Shown: positions 34,623 to 45,495 of the stretch, piece after piece
Layout of the letters: each line of letters starts with the position of its first letter
Position numbering within the stretch: the stretch's first letter is position 1
Assembly: GCF_002119525.1 (NCBI RefSeq)
Contig: NZ_CP017916.1
Coordinates: 930,001-994,000 of the forward strand
Origin: Vibrio syngnathi
GTDB lineage: Bacteria > Pseudomonadota > Gammaproteobacteria > Enterobacterales > Vibrionaceae
Reading direction: 5' to 3'
DNA: 64,000 bases
Notes under the pieces: model-generated
Told to the model about the DNA's origin: nothing
The model's database searches: none
What the model saw: the letters and a program-made list of their open reading frames with translations, nothing else
Program-made: the position numbers and the translations under genes

Positions 34623-36473
34623 TTATTGAACTTGGCAGTTTAAGCAAAAAGCGTATCGGCCTTGTGGGTCGTTAAAGTTACCTAACAGCTGGCTATCTTG
34701 AGCTAACTGCTGAGTAACAGGCTGTAAACTACTTGGAATCATTGATTGAATATCAAAGCCTATCGACATCTGAACTTGATTCATAAATTCTTGAATAAAT
34801 TGTTCAGTCGTTGAAAGTGGCTCTTCTACCCAGTAGATGTTGTAGGTTTCTAGCTCTGCAAGTGAAGCCGCTACTGCGATCGCATCATCAAAATCACCAA
34901 TTTCATCGACTAGACCTTTCTGGATTGCATCTTGGCCAGTCCATACTCGGCCTTGAGCGATCTTGTCGACGGCATCGACTTCCATGCCGCGATTCGCTCC
35001 AACTAGGCTGATGAAACGGCGGTAGCCATTTTCAATGCCCATTTGGAACGCATCTTTCGCGCCGTCGCTAAGCCCAGTTGTAATACCAAGACCAGAGAAA
35101 GGTGACGTACCAACGCCATCAGTGTAAACACCAATATCGTTCAACCCCTTTTCGAAGGTTGTGATAACACTGAAGATGCCAATCGAACCGGTTAAGGTTG
35201 TTGGTTGAGCTAGGATCTTGTCCGCACCCATCGAGATCCAGTAACCACCAGAAGCAGCAAGGCTAGACATGGAAACCACAACCGGTTTGCCGGCTTCTTT
35301 AAGCGCTTCGACTTCGTTGCGAATCACTTCTGAAGCAAAGGCACTGCCGCCCGGGCTGTCTACACGAAGTACAACGGCTTTTACTTGATCGTCATTACGA
35401 GCTTGGCGAAGTAGGGCTGCTGTGGTATCACCACCAACGGTGCCGCGTGGCTGCTTACCATCCATAATTGCTCCGCTAGCAACAATCACAGCAACATCGT
35501 GCGATTCACTTGTTAGGTCAGGAAGCATGGTTGTACGGTACTCGTAGTACCCCAACGCGTTATAGCTGTCTTGGCCGTCACTGCCGAAGACGTCTGCGAG
35601 CTTTAGGCGAACTTGTTGGCGAGTTGCTAACTCATCCACTAAGCCAAGTTTCTCAGCCAGTTTTGCGATATCGCCATCAACCGACTCAAGATCTTTTAAG
35701 AAAGAGTCCATGCTTGGGTTCAGCGTTTTCGCGTCGATCTGACGGTTGTTGCTTACGTCATCAACGTATGCGCCCCACAGTTGGCTTAACCAACGAGAAG
35801 CAGATTCTTTCGCTGCGTCTGACATGTCGTCGCGAATGAAAGGTTCGATTGCAGACTTGTAAGTACCGACGCGGAATACATGTGTGTTGACGTCTAGCTT
35901 CTCTAATAACGTTTTGTAGTAAAGCGAGTAGGCGCTGTAACCTTTAAGAAGAACGCCACCATCTGGTGATAGGAAGACTTTAGTTGCGTAGCTGGCTAGG
36001 TAGTATTGGCTTTGGTTATAAAAGTCACCTACCGCATAAATTGGTTTGCCAGTTGCTTTGAACTCGTTAAGTGCTTTAGCTATGTAGCGCAGCTTGGTCA
36101 GATTGGTTTCTGGCAACTCTTTGAGTGCTAAAACGATACCAGTAACCTTGTCATCGTCTTTGGCGTAGCGAATTGTTTCAACAATATCAAACAGGACGTT
36201 CTCTTTTGGAAGGTCTTTGCCAAGCAGTGAACCCGTGACCGAATCCATCGGATTGATATAGCGACTTTGCTCCACGATAGGACCAGACAGGTTAAGTACT
36301 AAAGCCGATTCCTGTGGAACAGTGGGTTGAGTTGTGTCTGAGTGGAAGTATACAAAGTAGATGATGGCGATACTGAGTAAAAAGAAAAGGTTAACCAGCG
36401 CAAGACGCACAAACGTGATGAGCTTCCAAATCCCTTTAAAGATCGTACCTATAAATTTGAATATCTTTTTCAT
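34623..36473 (-). CDS. sppA: Signal peptide peptidase SppA, 67K type
   Basis: SppA cleaves leftover signal peptides within and at the inner membrane. The 616-aa protein has an N-terminal anchor (about 22-45) and the tandem S49 peptidase halves of the long form; the catalytic pair is Lys206 (GTYKSAIEPF) in the first half and Ser408 (LAASGGYW) in the second. Length matches the E. coli enzyme (618 aa). The C terminus ends in FCLNCQVQ. It is the first gene of the sppA-ansA pair. Confidence 0.96.
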   Translation of the reverse strand: MKKIFKFIGTIFKGIWKLITFVRLALVNLFFLLSIAIIYFVYFHSDTTQPTVPQESALVLNLSGPIVEQSRYINPMDSVTGSLLGKDLPKENVLFDIVETIRYAKDDDKVTGIVLALKELPETNLTKLRYIAKALNEFKATGKPIYAVGDFYNQSQYYLASYATKVFLSPDGGVLLKGYSAYSLYYKTLLEKLDVNTHVFRVGTYKSAIEPFIRDDMSDAAKESASRWLSQLWGAYVDDVSNNRQIDAKTLNPSMDSFLKDLESVDGDIAKLAEKLGLVDELATRQQVRLKLADVFGSDGQDSYNALGYYEYRTTMLPDLTSESHDVAVIVASGAIMDGKQPRGTVGGDTTAALLRQARNDDQVKAVVLRVDSPGGSAFASEVIRNEVEALKEAGKPVVVSMSSLAASGGYWISMGADKILAQPTTLTGSIGIFSVITTFEKGLNDIGVYTDGVGTSPFSGLGITTGLSDGAKDAFQMGIENGYRRFISLVGANRGMEVDAVDKIAQGRVWTGQDAIQKGLVDEIGDFDDAIAVAASLAELETYNIYWVEEPLSTTEQFIQEFMNQVQMSIGFDIQSMIPSSLQPVTQQLAQDSQLLGNFNDPQGRYAFCLNCQVQ

Positions 36474-36691
36474 TATGTCTCCGCAGTGAGATCACGTGGC
36501 TTTAACAAGCAACAGTACTATTAATCTCAATAATATGAACTGCTTAGTATCCTACGATAATTCCCTAGCTCAAACTACACCAAGAATTGTTAATCGATAT
36601 ATATTCTCATTAAGTGTAGACAAATTAAGGGTTTCTGAACGATTAATACCTTCAGCATTATGATCAGTGTTACAAAAATGTAAACGGTTGT

Positions 36692-38762
<2,071 letters not shown>

Positions 38763-38829
38763 AATCAGCGATTAACTGTAATTTTATCGGTAGATATTAT
38801 TACTTAATTTGCTGAGTTAGATTTTAAAC

Positions 38830-38860
38830 AAGGCTCCTAAGTCATAGATTTAGGAGCCTT
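38830..38860 (+). terminator. Terminator after fadH
   Basis: An 11-bp stem AAGGCTCCTAA/TTAGGAGCCTT with a nine-base loop is followed by TATTGTTT. Confidence 0.82.
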
Positions 38861-38980
38861 TATTGTTTCCAGTATTGTTTGAACTATAGTGTCAATTGGA
38901 CAGCCGTTGAGATTTATTATCGTTTGTATTCTGTGCTACAGTTCAACTATACAAACAATAAAAATTAGTAAGGACTTCAA

Positions 38981-39529
38981 ATGGATGCTTTGGATCTATT
39001 GCTCAACAGACGCTCAATCGCAAAACTCTCTGATCCAGCACCTGAAGGTGTGGCGTTAGAAAACATCATCAAAGCGGGCTTACGAGCTCCAGACCACGGC
39101 GCATTGACACCATGGCGCTTTGTTATCGCACAAGGCTCAGGGTTACAGAAGCTCTCTGATATTTTGGTTCGTGCGGCACAAGCTGACGAGAGCGAAGAAG
39201 CGGTCATTGAGAAAGTTAAAAAAGCGCCGTTTCGAGCTCCGATGGTGATCACTATCATCGCAAAGGTAACTGAGCACGAAAAAGTGCCCGCGTTCGAACA
39301 ACACTTATCTGCGGGTTGCGCTGCACAGGCGATGCAAATGGCAGCCGTCGCTCAAGGTTTCCAAGGGTTTTGGCGCTCAGGTAAGTGGATGTTCCACCCT
39401 GAAGTTCACCAAGCTTTCGGCCTAGAAGGCGACGACGAAATCGTTGGTTTCCTATATTTGGGTACTCCGGGCTGTACGCCAATGAAAGCGCCAGAACGTG
39501 ACTTCTCAAAGTTCGTCGAGTTCTTGTAA
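38981..39529 (+). CDS. ydjA: YdjA-like nitroreductase family protein
   Basis: This 182-aa FMN-dependent nitroreductase-fold protein matches YdjA: it opens with LLLNRRSIAKLSDPAPE, has APDHGALTPWRFVIAQG and a late GFLYLGTP segment. Such small members bind FMN in a dimer and reduce nitro compounds or quinones weakly; the physiological substrate is unknown. In E. coli the order is ydjA-selD-topB; here topB follows directly and selD is absent. Confidence 0.9.
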   Translation: MDALDLLLNRRSIAKLSDPAPEGVALENIIKAGLRAPDHGALTPWRFVIAQGSGLQKLSDILVRAAQADESEEAVIEKVKKAPFRAPMVITIIAKVTEHEKVPAFEQHLSAGCAAQAMQMAAVAQGFQGFWRSGKWMFHPEVHQAFGLEGDDEIVGFLYLGTPGCTPMKAPERDFSKFVEFL

Positions 39530-39593
39530 AGAAAGCTGAAGCTTGAATAGTGGATGCTAACTGTATAAACAACCAGTTTTCCTTGATTTCTAG

Positions 39594-39625
39594 GGGCCAC
39601 ATTAGATAATGTGGCCCTAATTGTT
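39594..39625 (+). terminator. Terminator between ydjA and topB
   Basis: The perfect 11-bp inverted repeat GGGCCACATTA/TAATGTGGCCC, loop GA, is followed by TAATTGTTT and ends about 20 bases before the topB ATG. It may end ydjA transcripts or shape the topB leader. Confidence 0.65.
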
Positions 39626-39643
39626 TGTAGCATCTGGAAAAAC

Positions 39644-41605
39644 ATGTCTCGTCTTATCATTGCTGAAAAACCAAGCCTCGGCCGCGCGATTGCCGCTGCA
39701 CTACCTAATCCACAGAAGAAAGACCAAGGGTTTATCAAATGTGGTAATGGAGATGTGGTGACTTGGTGTATTGGACACTTATTGGAGCAGGTTGAGCCGG
39801 ACGCTTATGACGACCGTTATAAGAAGTGGAACTTAGCCGATCTTCCTATTGTGCCAGAGCAATGGCAACTAAGACCTCGTAAGACGTCAAGCAAACAGCT
39901 CACAGTGATCCGAAAGCTATTGAAGGACGCGACCCAAATTGTCCATGCGGGTGACCCGGATAGAGAAGGGCAGCTGCTGGTGGATGAAGTGATCGATTAC
40001 TGCAAGGTGTCTAAGGCCAAGAAAGAGTCGATGGACAGGCTGCTGATCAGCGATTTGAACTTACCAGCCGTGAAGCGTGCGCTCTCTCAAATGCGCAGTA
40101 ACCGAGACTTTATTCCATTGTCTATTTCTGCTTTAGCACGCTCTAGAGCCGATTGGCTGTATGGCATGAACATGACCCGAGCTTACACCTTGCTTGGTCA
40201 AAAGGCGGGTTACCAAGGCGTGTTGTCGGTAGGGCGAGTGCAAACGCCAGTGCTTGGTTTGGTTGTAAGACGTGATGAAGAAATCGAGAATTTCATTCCT
40301 AAAGATTACTTCACTCTGCACGCTTTGATCCCTTATCAAAACAACGGCCAGAGCTTTGATATTCGAGCGCGTTGGAAACCAAGCGAAGCATGTAAACCAT
40401 GGCAAGATGAAGAAGGCCGAGTGCTCAATCGAAAGCTGGTTGAGAACGTGGCTAACCGAATTGCGAATCAACCTGCAACCGTGACGGAATCAGAGCAAAA
40501 GCAAAGTAAACAAGCTGCGCCACTGCCTTATTCGTTGTCAGCACTGCAGATTGATGCGTCTAAGCGTTTTGGTATGAGTGCTCAGCAGGTTCTCGACACT
40601 TGTCAGTCGTTGTACGAGAAACACAAACTCATCACTTACCCGCGTTCTGATAGCCGCTACCTACCTAAAGATCATTACTCGCAAAGAGAGTCGGTCGTGG
40701 ATGCTATCGCTAACAATGCGAAAGAGCTGCAAAGTGGTGCTCAAGGTGCGGATCTTTCTCTTAAATCCAAAGCATGGAACGACAGCAAGGTCGATGCTCA
40801 CCACGCGATAATTCCTACTCCGAAAAAGTCATCGGTGAACGGCCTGTCTGCCAACGAGATGAAAATCTATCAGCAAATCGCTCGTCAGTATCTAATGCAA
40901 TTCTATCCACCTGCGGTTTTTGCCGATGCCAAGTTAGTCTTTGATATTGCTGGTGGTGTGTTCATCGCAAAAGGGCGTCAGCTTATCAACCCCGGTTGGA
41001 AGGTGTTGATGGGGAAAACGGATACCGAAGAAAAAGGTGATGGCACGGATACGGTTCCACCGCTGGATAAAGGGACTGTGCTCACCTGTCGTGAGGGTTT
41101 GATTGGCGATAAGAAAACTGAACCACCAAAGCACTTCACGGAAGCTACGTTGCTTCAAGCGATGACAGGTATCGCGCGTTTTGTTGCTAACAAAGACCTC
41201 AAAGCTATCTTGAAAGAGACCGATGGCCTTGGAACGGAAGCAACCCGAGCGGGTATTCTAGATACTTTGTTCAAGAGACAACTGTTAACGCGACAAGGTA
41301 AAAGCATCCATAGTAGCCCTGCAGGCAGAGGTTTGATTAATGCTTTACCTGAGGACTCGACCTTTCCCGACATGACGGCTCACTGGGAGCATCAGTTGCA
41401 AGGCATGGCTGAACGAAACCAAGCGTATCAACCCTTCATGCAAGCGCTAGAAAGTAAGATCGATGGCTTGATGGGTAAGGTAAAAACAGGTGAAGTCCCT
41501 GAATCTCTGCGTCATCTTCCTAAAGTTGAAAGACCAGCATTCAAGCGCCGTAAAGGTGGTGGGACAAGGAAGAAGACTTACGCGAAGAAAGGCGCTAAAA
41601 GTTAA
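39644..41605 (+). CDS. topB: DNA topoisomerase III
   Basis: TopB is a type IA topoisomerase that decatenates DNA and resolves recombination intermediates with RecQ. The 653-aa enzyme has the Toprim motifs [13 protein letters not shown] (Glu near 7) and [15 protein letters not shown], and catalytic Tyr332 in [12 protein letters not shown]. The C terminus is short and Lys/Arg-rich ([15 protein letters not shown]), suited to DNA binding. An in-frame upstream start at 39611 lies inside the hairpin and is rejected; ATG 39644 matches the family. Confidence 0.96.
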   Translation: MSRLIIAEKPSLGRAIAAALPNPQKKDQGFIKCGNGDVVTWCIGHLLEQVEPDAYDDRYKKWNLADLPIVPEQWQLRPRKTSSKQLTVIRKLLKDATQIVHAGDPDREGQLLVDEVIDYCKVSKAKKESMDRLLISDLNLPAVKRALSQMRSNRDFIPLSISALARSRADWLYGMNMTRAYTLLGQKAGYQGVLSVGRVQTPVLGLVVRRDEEIENFIPKDYFTLHALIPYQNNGQSFDIRARWKPSEACKPWQDEEGRVLNRKLVENVANRIANQPATVTESEQKQSKQAAPLPYSLSALQIDASKRFGMSAQQVLDTCQSLYEKHKLITYPRSDSRYLPKDHYSQRESVVDAIANNAKELQSGAQGADLSLKSKAWNDSKVDAHHAIIPTPKKSSVNGLSANEMKIYQQIARQYLMQFYPPAVFADAKLVFDIAGGVFIAKGRQLINPGWKVLMGKTDTEEKGDGTDTVPPLDKGTVLTCREGLIGDKKTEPPKHFTEATLLQAMTGIARFVANKDLKAILKETDGLGTEATRAGILDTLFKRQLLTRQGKSIHSSPAGRGLINALPEDSTFPDMTAHWEHQLQGMAERNQAYQPFMQALESKIDGLMGKVKTGEVPESLRHLPKVERPAFKRRKGGGTRKKTYAKKGAKS

Positions 41606-41658
41606 TCAGTTAGAAACTGAAAGCTAACAACACCCATTATTGATATTGGGAATCAATA

Positions 41659-42660
41659 TTAACGACCGACCTTGCGCCCACAACGTTTAAACAGCTGCTG
41701 CCAATAATCAACATGGCGGCGAGTTGATGCTCGAAAAGCTTGATGTGCATCTTGGATGGGAAAGTAATAACTGTGCAGTTCAGGTTGCGCGTCAAACATC
41801 CCAAGTTGCGGGGCTAACTGCTGAAAATAGCCATCCAGCTGCGCCATGTAAGGCTGAACCTTACCAATGTATTGCTGCTCGAACACATTGTTGAGATAAC
41901 GAAACTTAGTGGTGTCTCGCTGCTTCCCGCAGATGATGTTGGCATCAAAAGTAGTGAGTTGCTTGGTGATGGTATCAAGCTCAACCGAAGCACGAGCCAG
42001 CGAGTAGTATAAATCCCCGAGCGTAGAGCTCTTCTCTAATACTTCTTGTACCTCAGTGGTTTTGCCGGAAACGAGCGGCGCGTTTAACGCTTGGTTGAGA
42101 TGTTCTAAGGCGCCACTGGTTTGTCGTACCTGATCACCGATATCAGCGTGTAACCACCGACTACCACGCATCTGAGACTGCATCGCATCGCTGGCATAGA
42201 TTAGATTCCACTGGTGCCGCGGAAACTGTGCGAGCTTCTGCTGCTCGATTTCTTTCAGTAGCTCTACGACCTCAGGGTCTAATTCGCTACCGGATAAGCA
42301 TCTCCCGACACCTGCAAGTAGGGCGACTTGATAATCGTAATTGCGAAACTCATCCGCGACTTTCCCAAGAACCGAATTTCTTTCTGCAATCAGATTGAAC
42401 AATCCACACTGACGAAGCTGGTAACTGTCGATGAGACCGATAGAAAGCGAGGGCACGTCAAGCAGCAGTTCTCGTTTTCTCGGTAGGCTTTCAAATTCCC
42501 ATTCCTCTTTTATCTCGTCAGCATCTTGTACTCTGGCTATCTTGGTTTGGTAGTCGTCGAACAAGTCTCCGGGGCCATCACTGAAACAGCCAGCCAGCAT
42601 CACCGTCAGACAAAACATTGTTGAGTGCTTAACTAGGTTTGAGAGAGGGGCATCACTCAT
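41659..42660 (-). CDS. DUF3080 family lipoprotein
   Basis: This 333-aa protein has a lipobox at MLAGC (Cys25) after a slightly long N region; a shorter start at Met15 would give a normal signal. The rest is mostly helical with the motif LPRKRELLLDVPSLSIGLIDSYQLRQCGLF split over the mature N terminus, as in the DUF3080 family of vibrios. Function is unknown. It begins seven bases after the stop of an SDR gene and so is the third gene of a minus-strand operon that starts at a Fur-type box. Confidence 0.78.
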   Translation of the reverse strand: MSDAPLSNLVKHSTMFCLTVMLAGCFSDGPGDLFDDYQTKIARVQDADEIKEEWEFESLPRKRELLLDVPSLSIGLIDSYQLRQCGLFNLIAERNSVLGKVADEFRNYDYQVALLAGVGRCLSGSELDPEVVELLKEIEQQKLAQFPRHQWNLIYASDAMQSQMRGSRWLHADIGDQVRQTSGALEHLNQALNAPLVSGKTTEVQEVLEKSSTLGDLYYSLARASVELDTITKQLTTFDANIICGKQRDTTKFRYLNNVFEQQYIGKVQPYMAQLDGYFQQLAPQLGMFDAQPELHSYYFPIQDAHQAFRASTRRHVDYWQQLFKRCGRKVGR

Positions 42661-42667
42661 CTACGGG

Positions 42668-43354
42668 TTACCAGTCTATTTCGCTGCCATCGAAATTGAA
42701 GAAGTGACCACTTACTTCGGTATTCGATGACTCGATGACTTTAATCAGGCCAGAAGCTGAGGTGTTGGTGTCGATCAGAGCATTAGGGCCGCCCATTTCA
42801 GTCTGTACCCAACCAGGATGCAGAGCTAACACCGTAACGCCGTTATCGGTTAAGTCGTTACTTAGGCTCTTCACAACGGAGTTTAGAGCGGCTTTGGAGG
42901 AGCGATAGATGTAGCCGCCTCCTGAGGTGTTCTCGGACATGCTACCGACTCTAGAAGACAGGCAGGCGATCTTTTTGACGTCACTAATTTCTATAAGAGG
43001 TAATAGAGTCTCGACAAGCTTCAATGGCGCAATGGTGTTGACTTCGAATACACGGCGCCACTCTTCGACATCTGTATTACCCAGACCATAACCTTTTGGA
43101 CCATAGTAGCCAGCGTTGTTGATCAAGATATCAATCGACTCTATTTGCGAAGTGAGGTGGCTCACCGCTTGGTAATCGGTTATCTCTAATTGAATGCAGG
43201 TCAGGTTGCTGTTGTGGTCTGCGAGAGAGAGCAGTTCTTTTGCTGAGTTGGCATCACGATAAGTCGCGTACACCTTGTGGCTACCTTCCAAGTATTGTTG
43301 AGTCAGGCTTAAGCCAATGCCGCGATTTGCTCCAGTAATGAAAATAACGCTCAT
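42668..43354 (-). CDS. Short-chain dehydrogenase/reductase
   Basis: This 228-aa classical SDR has the nucleotide-binding motif FITGANRGIGLSL at the N terminus, NNAG near 86, the catalytic Ser in CLSSRVGSM and the YIYRSSKAA motif with Tyr and Lys. The short loop and sequence style fit the C-factor-like/carbonyl-reductase group. The substrate is unknown. It lies between a 41-aa membrane peptide and a DUF3080 lipoprotein, with 25- and 7-base spacings, in one probable iron-regulated operon. Confidence 0.88.
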   Translation of the reverse strand: MSVIFITGANRGIGLSLTQQYLEGSHKVYATYRDANSAKELLSLADHNSNLTCIQLEITDYQAVSHLTSQIESIDILINNAGYYGPKGYGLGNTDVEEWRRVFEVNTIAPLKLVETLLPLIEISDVKKIACLSSRVGSMSENTSGGGYIYRSSKAALNSVVKSLSNDLTDNGVTVLALHPGWVQTEMGGPNALIDTNTSASGLIKVIESSNTEVSGHFFNFDGSEIDW

Positions 43355-43379
43355 GGTGATTCCTTTTTAGTTCAATTAG

Positions 43380-43505
43380 TTAAGTTTGATGGCTTAACAC
43401 GAGAAAATCAACGCTCCACCAACTGGCCATTAGCATTCCTACAAAAATCATTACTGCCGCCATTGAGCCGCAGATCACCCCAAAGATGAGTATTAGGTTT
43501 TTCAT
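43380..43505 (-). CDS. 41-aa membrane peptide downstream of a Fur-type box
   Basis: A 41-codon frame starts with ATG at 43505 behind AGAGACAGC and ends in TAA. The product is almost entirely hydrophobic: MKNLILIFGVICGSMAAVMI, then FVGMLMASWWSVDFLVL and a short polar end (SHQT). One or two membrane spans are likely. I do not recognise it. It sits 26 bases downstream of a perfect 10-3-10 Fur-type palindrome and 25 bases ahead of the SDR gene. Confidence 0.68.
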   Translation of the reverse strand: MKNLILIFGVICGSMAAVMIFVGMLMASWWSVDFLVLSHQT

Positions 43506-43530
43506 TGCTGTCTCTTTTTGAAAATCAAGT

Positions 43531-43553
43531 TTAATGATAACTATTATCATTAA
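43531..43553. promoter_or_regulatory. Fur box
   Basis: TTAATGATAA, spacer CTA, TTATCATTAA forms a perfect 10-3-10 inverted repeat and carries the Fur hexamer core (GATAAT-like repeats; ATGATAA...TTATCAT). It lies between a 41-aa peptide gene (minus) and an HDAC-like gene (plus), 26 and 64 bases from their starts, so it may control either or both. Confidence 0.83.
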
Positions 43554-43616
43554 TTAAGGTTGTCGCCTAGGCTGAGACTGTTATGATTTTGAGAAAGATA
43601 CGCAATTAACCTGATT

Positions 43617-44537
43617 ATGATTCCTTTAATTTACCACCCAATCTATTCGCAGTTACCTTTACCAGAAGGTCACCGTTACCCGATTAACAAATATCAGTTG
43701 TTACACAGTGCTGTTGAAGCATTAATGGATAGAGAGCCTCTATGGAAGCGTCAGTTTGAAATCTTCCAACCAACGCCGGTTTCGGTTGAACAGGTAAAGC
43801 AGGTGCACGATGGTGAATATGTCGATTTGCTGGTTTCTGGAAATTTGCCTGCAGCAAAAATGAGACGTATCGGTTTTCCGTGGAGCGGACAGCTTATAGA
43901 AAGAACACTCTATTCAAGTGGTGGAACCTGCTTGGCCGCAGAAATGGCAATAGAGAGTGGTTTAGCGATTCATTTGAGTGGTGGTTATCATCACGCACAC
44001 CATGATTTTGGTAGCGGCTTTTGTTTGTTGAATGATCTGGTTTTGGCGGCTAAGCATGCGCTGACCTTTGAACATATAGATAAAGTGTTGATCGTCGACA
44101 GCGATGTTCATCATGGTGATGGCACAGCGACTCTTTGCCAAGAGAATGACGACATCATTACTTTGTCGTTCCACTGCGACAAAAACTTCCCTGCACGAAA
44201 ACCACTGTCTGACTTAGATGTGCCGCTAAGCCGTGAAACGGAAGATGAAGAATTTCTACGTTGTTTTGAACAAGTCACTAAGCTGGCGATCGCACACCAT
44301 CAACCTGATCTGATTATTTATGATGCGGGGATCGATATCCATCAAGACGATGAACTGGGTTATTTGAATGTCTCGACAAAAGGGATATTTGAACGCGACT
44401 GTTTGATGATTGAATTAGCGAAATCAGAGTCTATTCCGATGGCCTGCGTAGTCGGTGGCGGATATCGAACTCAGCACCAAGATCTGGTTCCAATTCACAT
44501 GCAGTTATTGAAGGCCGCATTTGCTGTTAGCAGTTGA
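43617..44537 (+). CDS. Histone deacetylase-like (class IV type) amidohydrolase
   Basis: This 306-aa protein has the arginase/deacetylase fold: catalytic HH dyad in GGYHHAHHDFGSGFCLLND (about 122-140), zinc ligands in VDSDVHHGDGT and YDAGIDIHQDDELG, and GGGY near 283. The sequence resembles the HDAC11-type bacterial group. Bacterial members remove acetyl groups from small amines, acetoin-linked targets or lysines; the substrate here is not known. It faces the SDR operon across a Fur-type box and shares a terminator with the downstream tRNA gene. Confidence 0.88.
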   Translation: MIPLIYHPIYSQLPLPEGHRYPINKYQLLHSAVEALMDREPLWKRQFEIFQPTPVSVEQVKQVHDGEYVDLLVSGNLPAAKMRRIGFPWSGQLIERTLYSSGGTCLAAEMAIESGLAIHLSGGYHHAHHDFGSGFCLLNDLVLAAKHALTFEHIDKVLIVDSDVHHGDGTATLCQENDDIITLSFHCDKNFPARKPLSDLDVPLSRETEDEEFLRCFEQVTKLAIAHHQPDLIIYDAGIDIHQDDELGYLNVSTKGIFERDCLMIELAKSESIPMACVVGGGYRTQHQDLVPIHMQLLKAAFAVSS

Positions 44538-44569
44538 GCGGTGAGCTTGTGTGATCTCCAGATACAAAA

Positions 44570-44594
44570 AAGCCGCTGATTTCTCAGCGGCTTT
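44570..44594. terminator. Bidirectional terminator between HDAC-like gene and tRNA-Ser
   Basis: An 11-bp perfect stem AAAGCCGCTGA/TCAGCGGCTTT with loop TTC has an A run on one side and CTTT on the other. It serves convergent genes and is nearly repeated beside the second tRNA-Ser copy. Confidence 0.88.
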
Positions 44595-44602
44595 CTTTAA
44601 TG

Positions 44603-44693
44603 TGGTGGAGGGATAGGGATTTGAACCCTAGAACCGCTATTAACGGTTGCCGGTTTTCAAGACCGGTGCTTTCGACCACTCAGCCATCCCTCC
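44603..44693 (-). tRNA. tRNA-Ser (UGA), copy 1
   Basis: On the minus strand the sequence folds as a class II tRNA: acceptor GGAGGGA/TCCCTCC, anticodon stem CCGGT/ACCGG around loop CTTGAAA (anticodon TGA), a long variable arm (CAACCGTTAATAGCGGTT region), and T-loop GGTTCAAATCC. CCA is encoded. The gene is identical to the copy at 47339-47429. Confidence 0.96.
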
Positions 44694-44703
44694 AGTGCTG
44701 CGA

Positions 44704-44732
44704 ATAATATAGTGGGGCTATTCGCTTGTAAA
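44704..44732 (-). promoter_or_regulatory. Promoter of tRNA-Ser copy 1
   Basis: On the minus strand TTTACA (44727-44732) and TATTAT (44704-44709) are spaced by 17 bases and lie 10 bases before the mature tRNA 5' end. Confidence 0.75.
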
Positions 44733-44959
44733 TACCCTTATCAACTGACTGCTTTTTTTATGAACAGGTTTGCGTGTTTTTATATAGCCAGAGTGAAAAT
44801 ATATCGAAAAATGTTCCTGATCGTTTCGATTTAGAGGAATAGATATCGTTTGAGAAAGGAAGGTGGAGAAAGGGTTTCATATAACAGATGTGAAAAACGT
44901 CATTAAGATGGACGCCTTCGCTTGTTGGTGCTTAGCCATCACTCCTCATTAGGGTCAAC

Positions 44960-44999
44960 TTGCCTTTGTTGTCCATAAGATTCATAATAAATACATCTT
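44960..44999 (+). promoter_or_regulatory. nsrR promoter with NsrR box
   Basis: Half-sites AAGATTCATAA and AAATACATCTT separated by one base (44977-44999) match the NsrR consensus (AAGATGCATTT-N-AAATGCATCTT) at 18 of 22 positions, or 19 counting the A/G alternative. TTGCCT (44960-44965) and CATAAT (44983-44988) with 17-bp spacing make a promoter that the box covers, implying self-repression. Confidence 0.8.
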
Positions 45000-45018
45000 A
45001 TAGAGTGAAATATCCAAC

Positions 45019-45462
45019 ATGCATATCACACGTTACACTGATTATTCCCTACGCGTTCTGATCTATTTAGCGATCAACAACCAATCTCTTAGCACCATCG
45101 GCGACATTGCTAACAGTTATGGCATTTCTAAAAACCATTTAATGAAGATCGTTCAACAACTTAACCTAAAAGGTCACCTGATCGCCACAAGAGGAAAAAA
45201 TGGTGGTTTGAAGCTCAGTTGCCATCCAAGTCAGATCAACATAGGTACGTTAGTTCGAGAGTTAGAAGACAAGCGTAACTTGGTTGAGTGTTTTGGCGAG
45301 GATAATAGCTGTGTTATTACACCAAATTGCCAATTAAAAACTATCTTTGCTGAAGCCCAAGAGTGTTTTTACAAAAGCTTAGACGCTTATAGCTTGCAAG
45401 ATCTCCTCGGCGAAGGGCACAGCTACAAACTAGGGCAACTTTTGGCGGTTGACGTTATTTAA
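45019..45462 (+). CDS. nsrR: Nitric oxide-sensing repressor NsrR (Rrf2 family)
   Basis: NsrR is an iron-sulfur repressor that loses DNA binding when its cluster reacts with NO. The 147-aa Rrf2 protein starts MHITRYTDYSLRVLIYLA, has the winged helix (about 10-65, with recognition region YGISKNHLMKIVQQL and wing RGKNGGLKL) and three cluster cysteines at 91, 98 and 104. E. coli NsrR has Cys91, 96 and 102. An NsrR box lies over its own promoter, and nnrS follows after 33 bases. Confidence 0.92.
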   Translation: MHITRYTDYSLRVLIYLAINNQSLSTIGDIANSYGISKNHLMKIVQQLNLKGHLIATRGKNGGLKLSCHPSQINIGTLVRELEDKRNLVECFGEDNSCVITPNCQLKTIFAEAQECFYKSLDAYSLQDLLGEGHSYKLGQLLAVDVI

Positions 45463-45495
45463 GCAAGCAAGTTTTGTTTACTCACTAGGTTTACG

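Noticed and set aside
39611..39643. Upstream start for topB
   Set aside because: It lies within the terminator hairpin and adds residues absent from the family.
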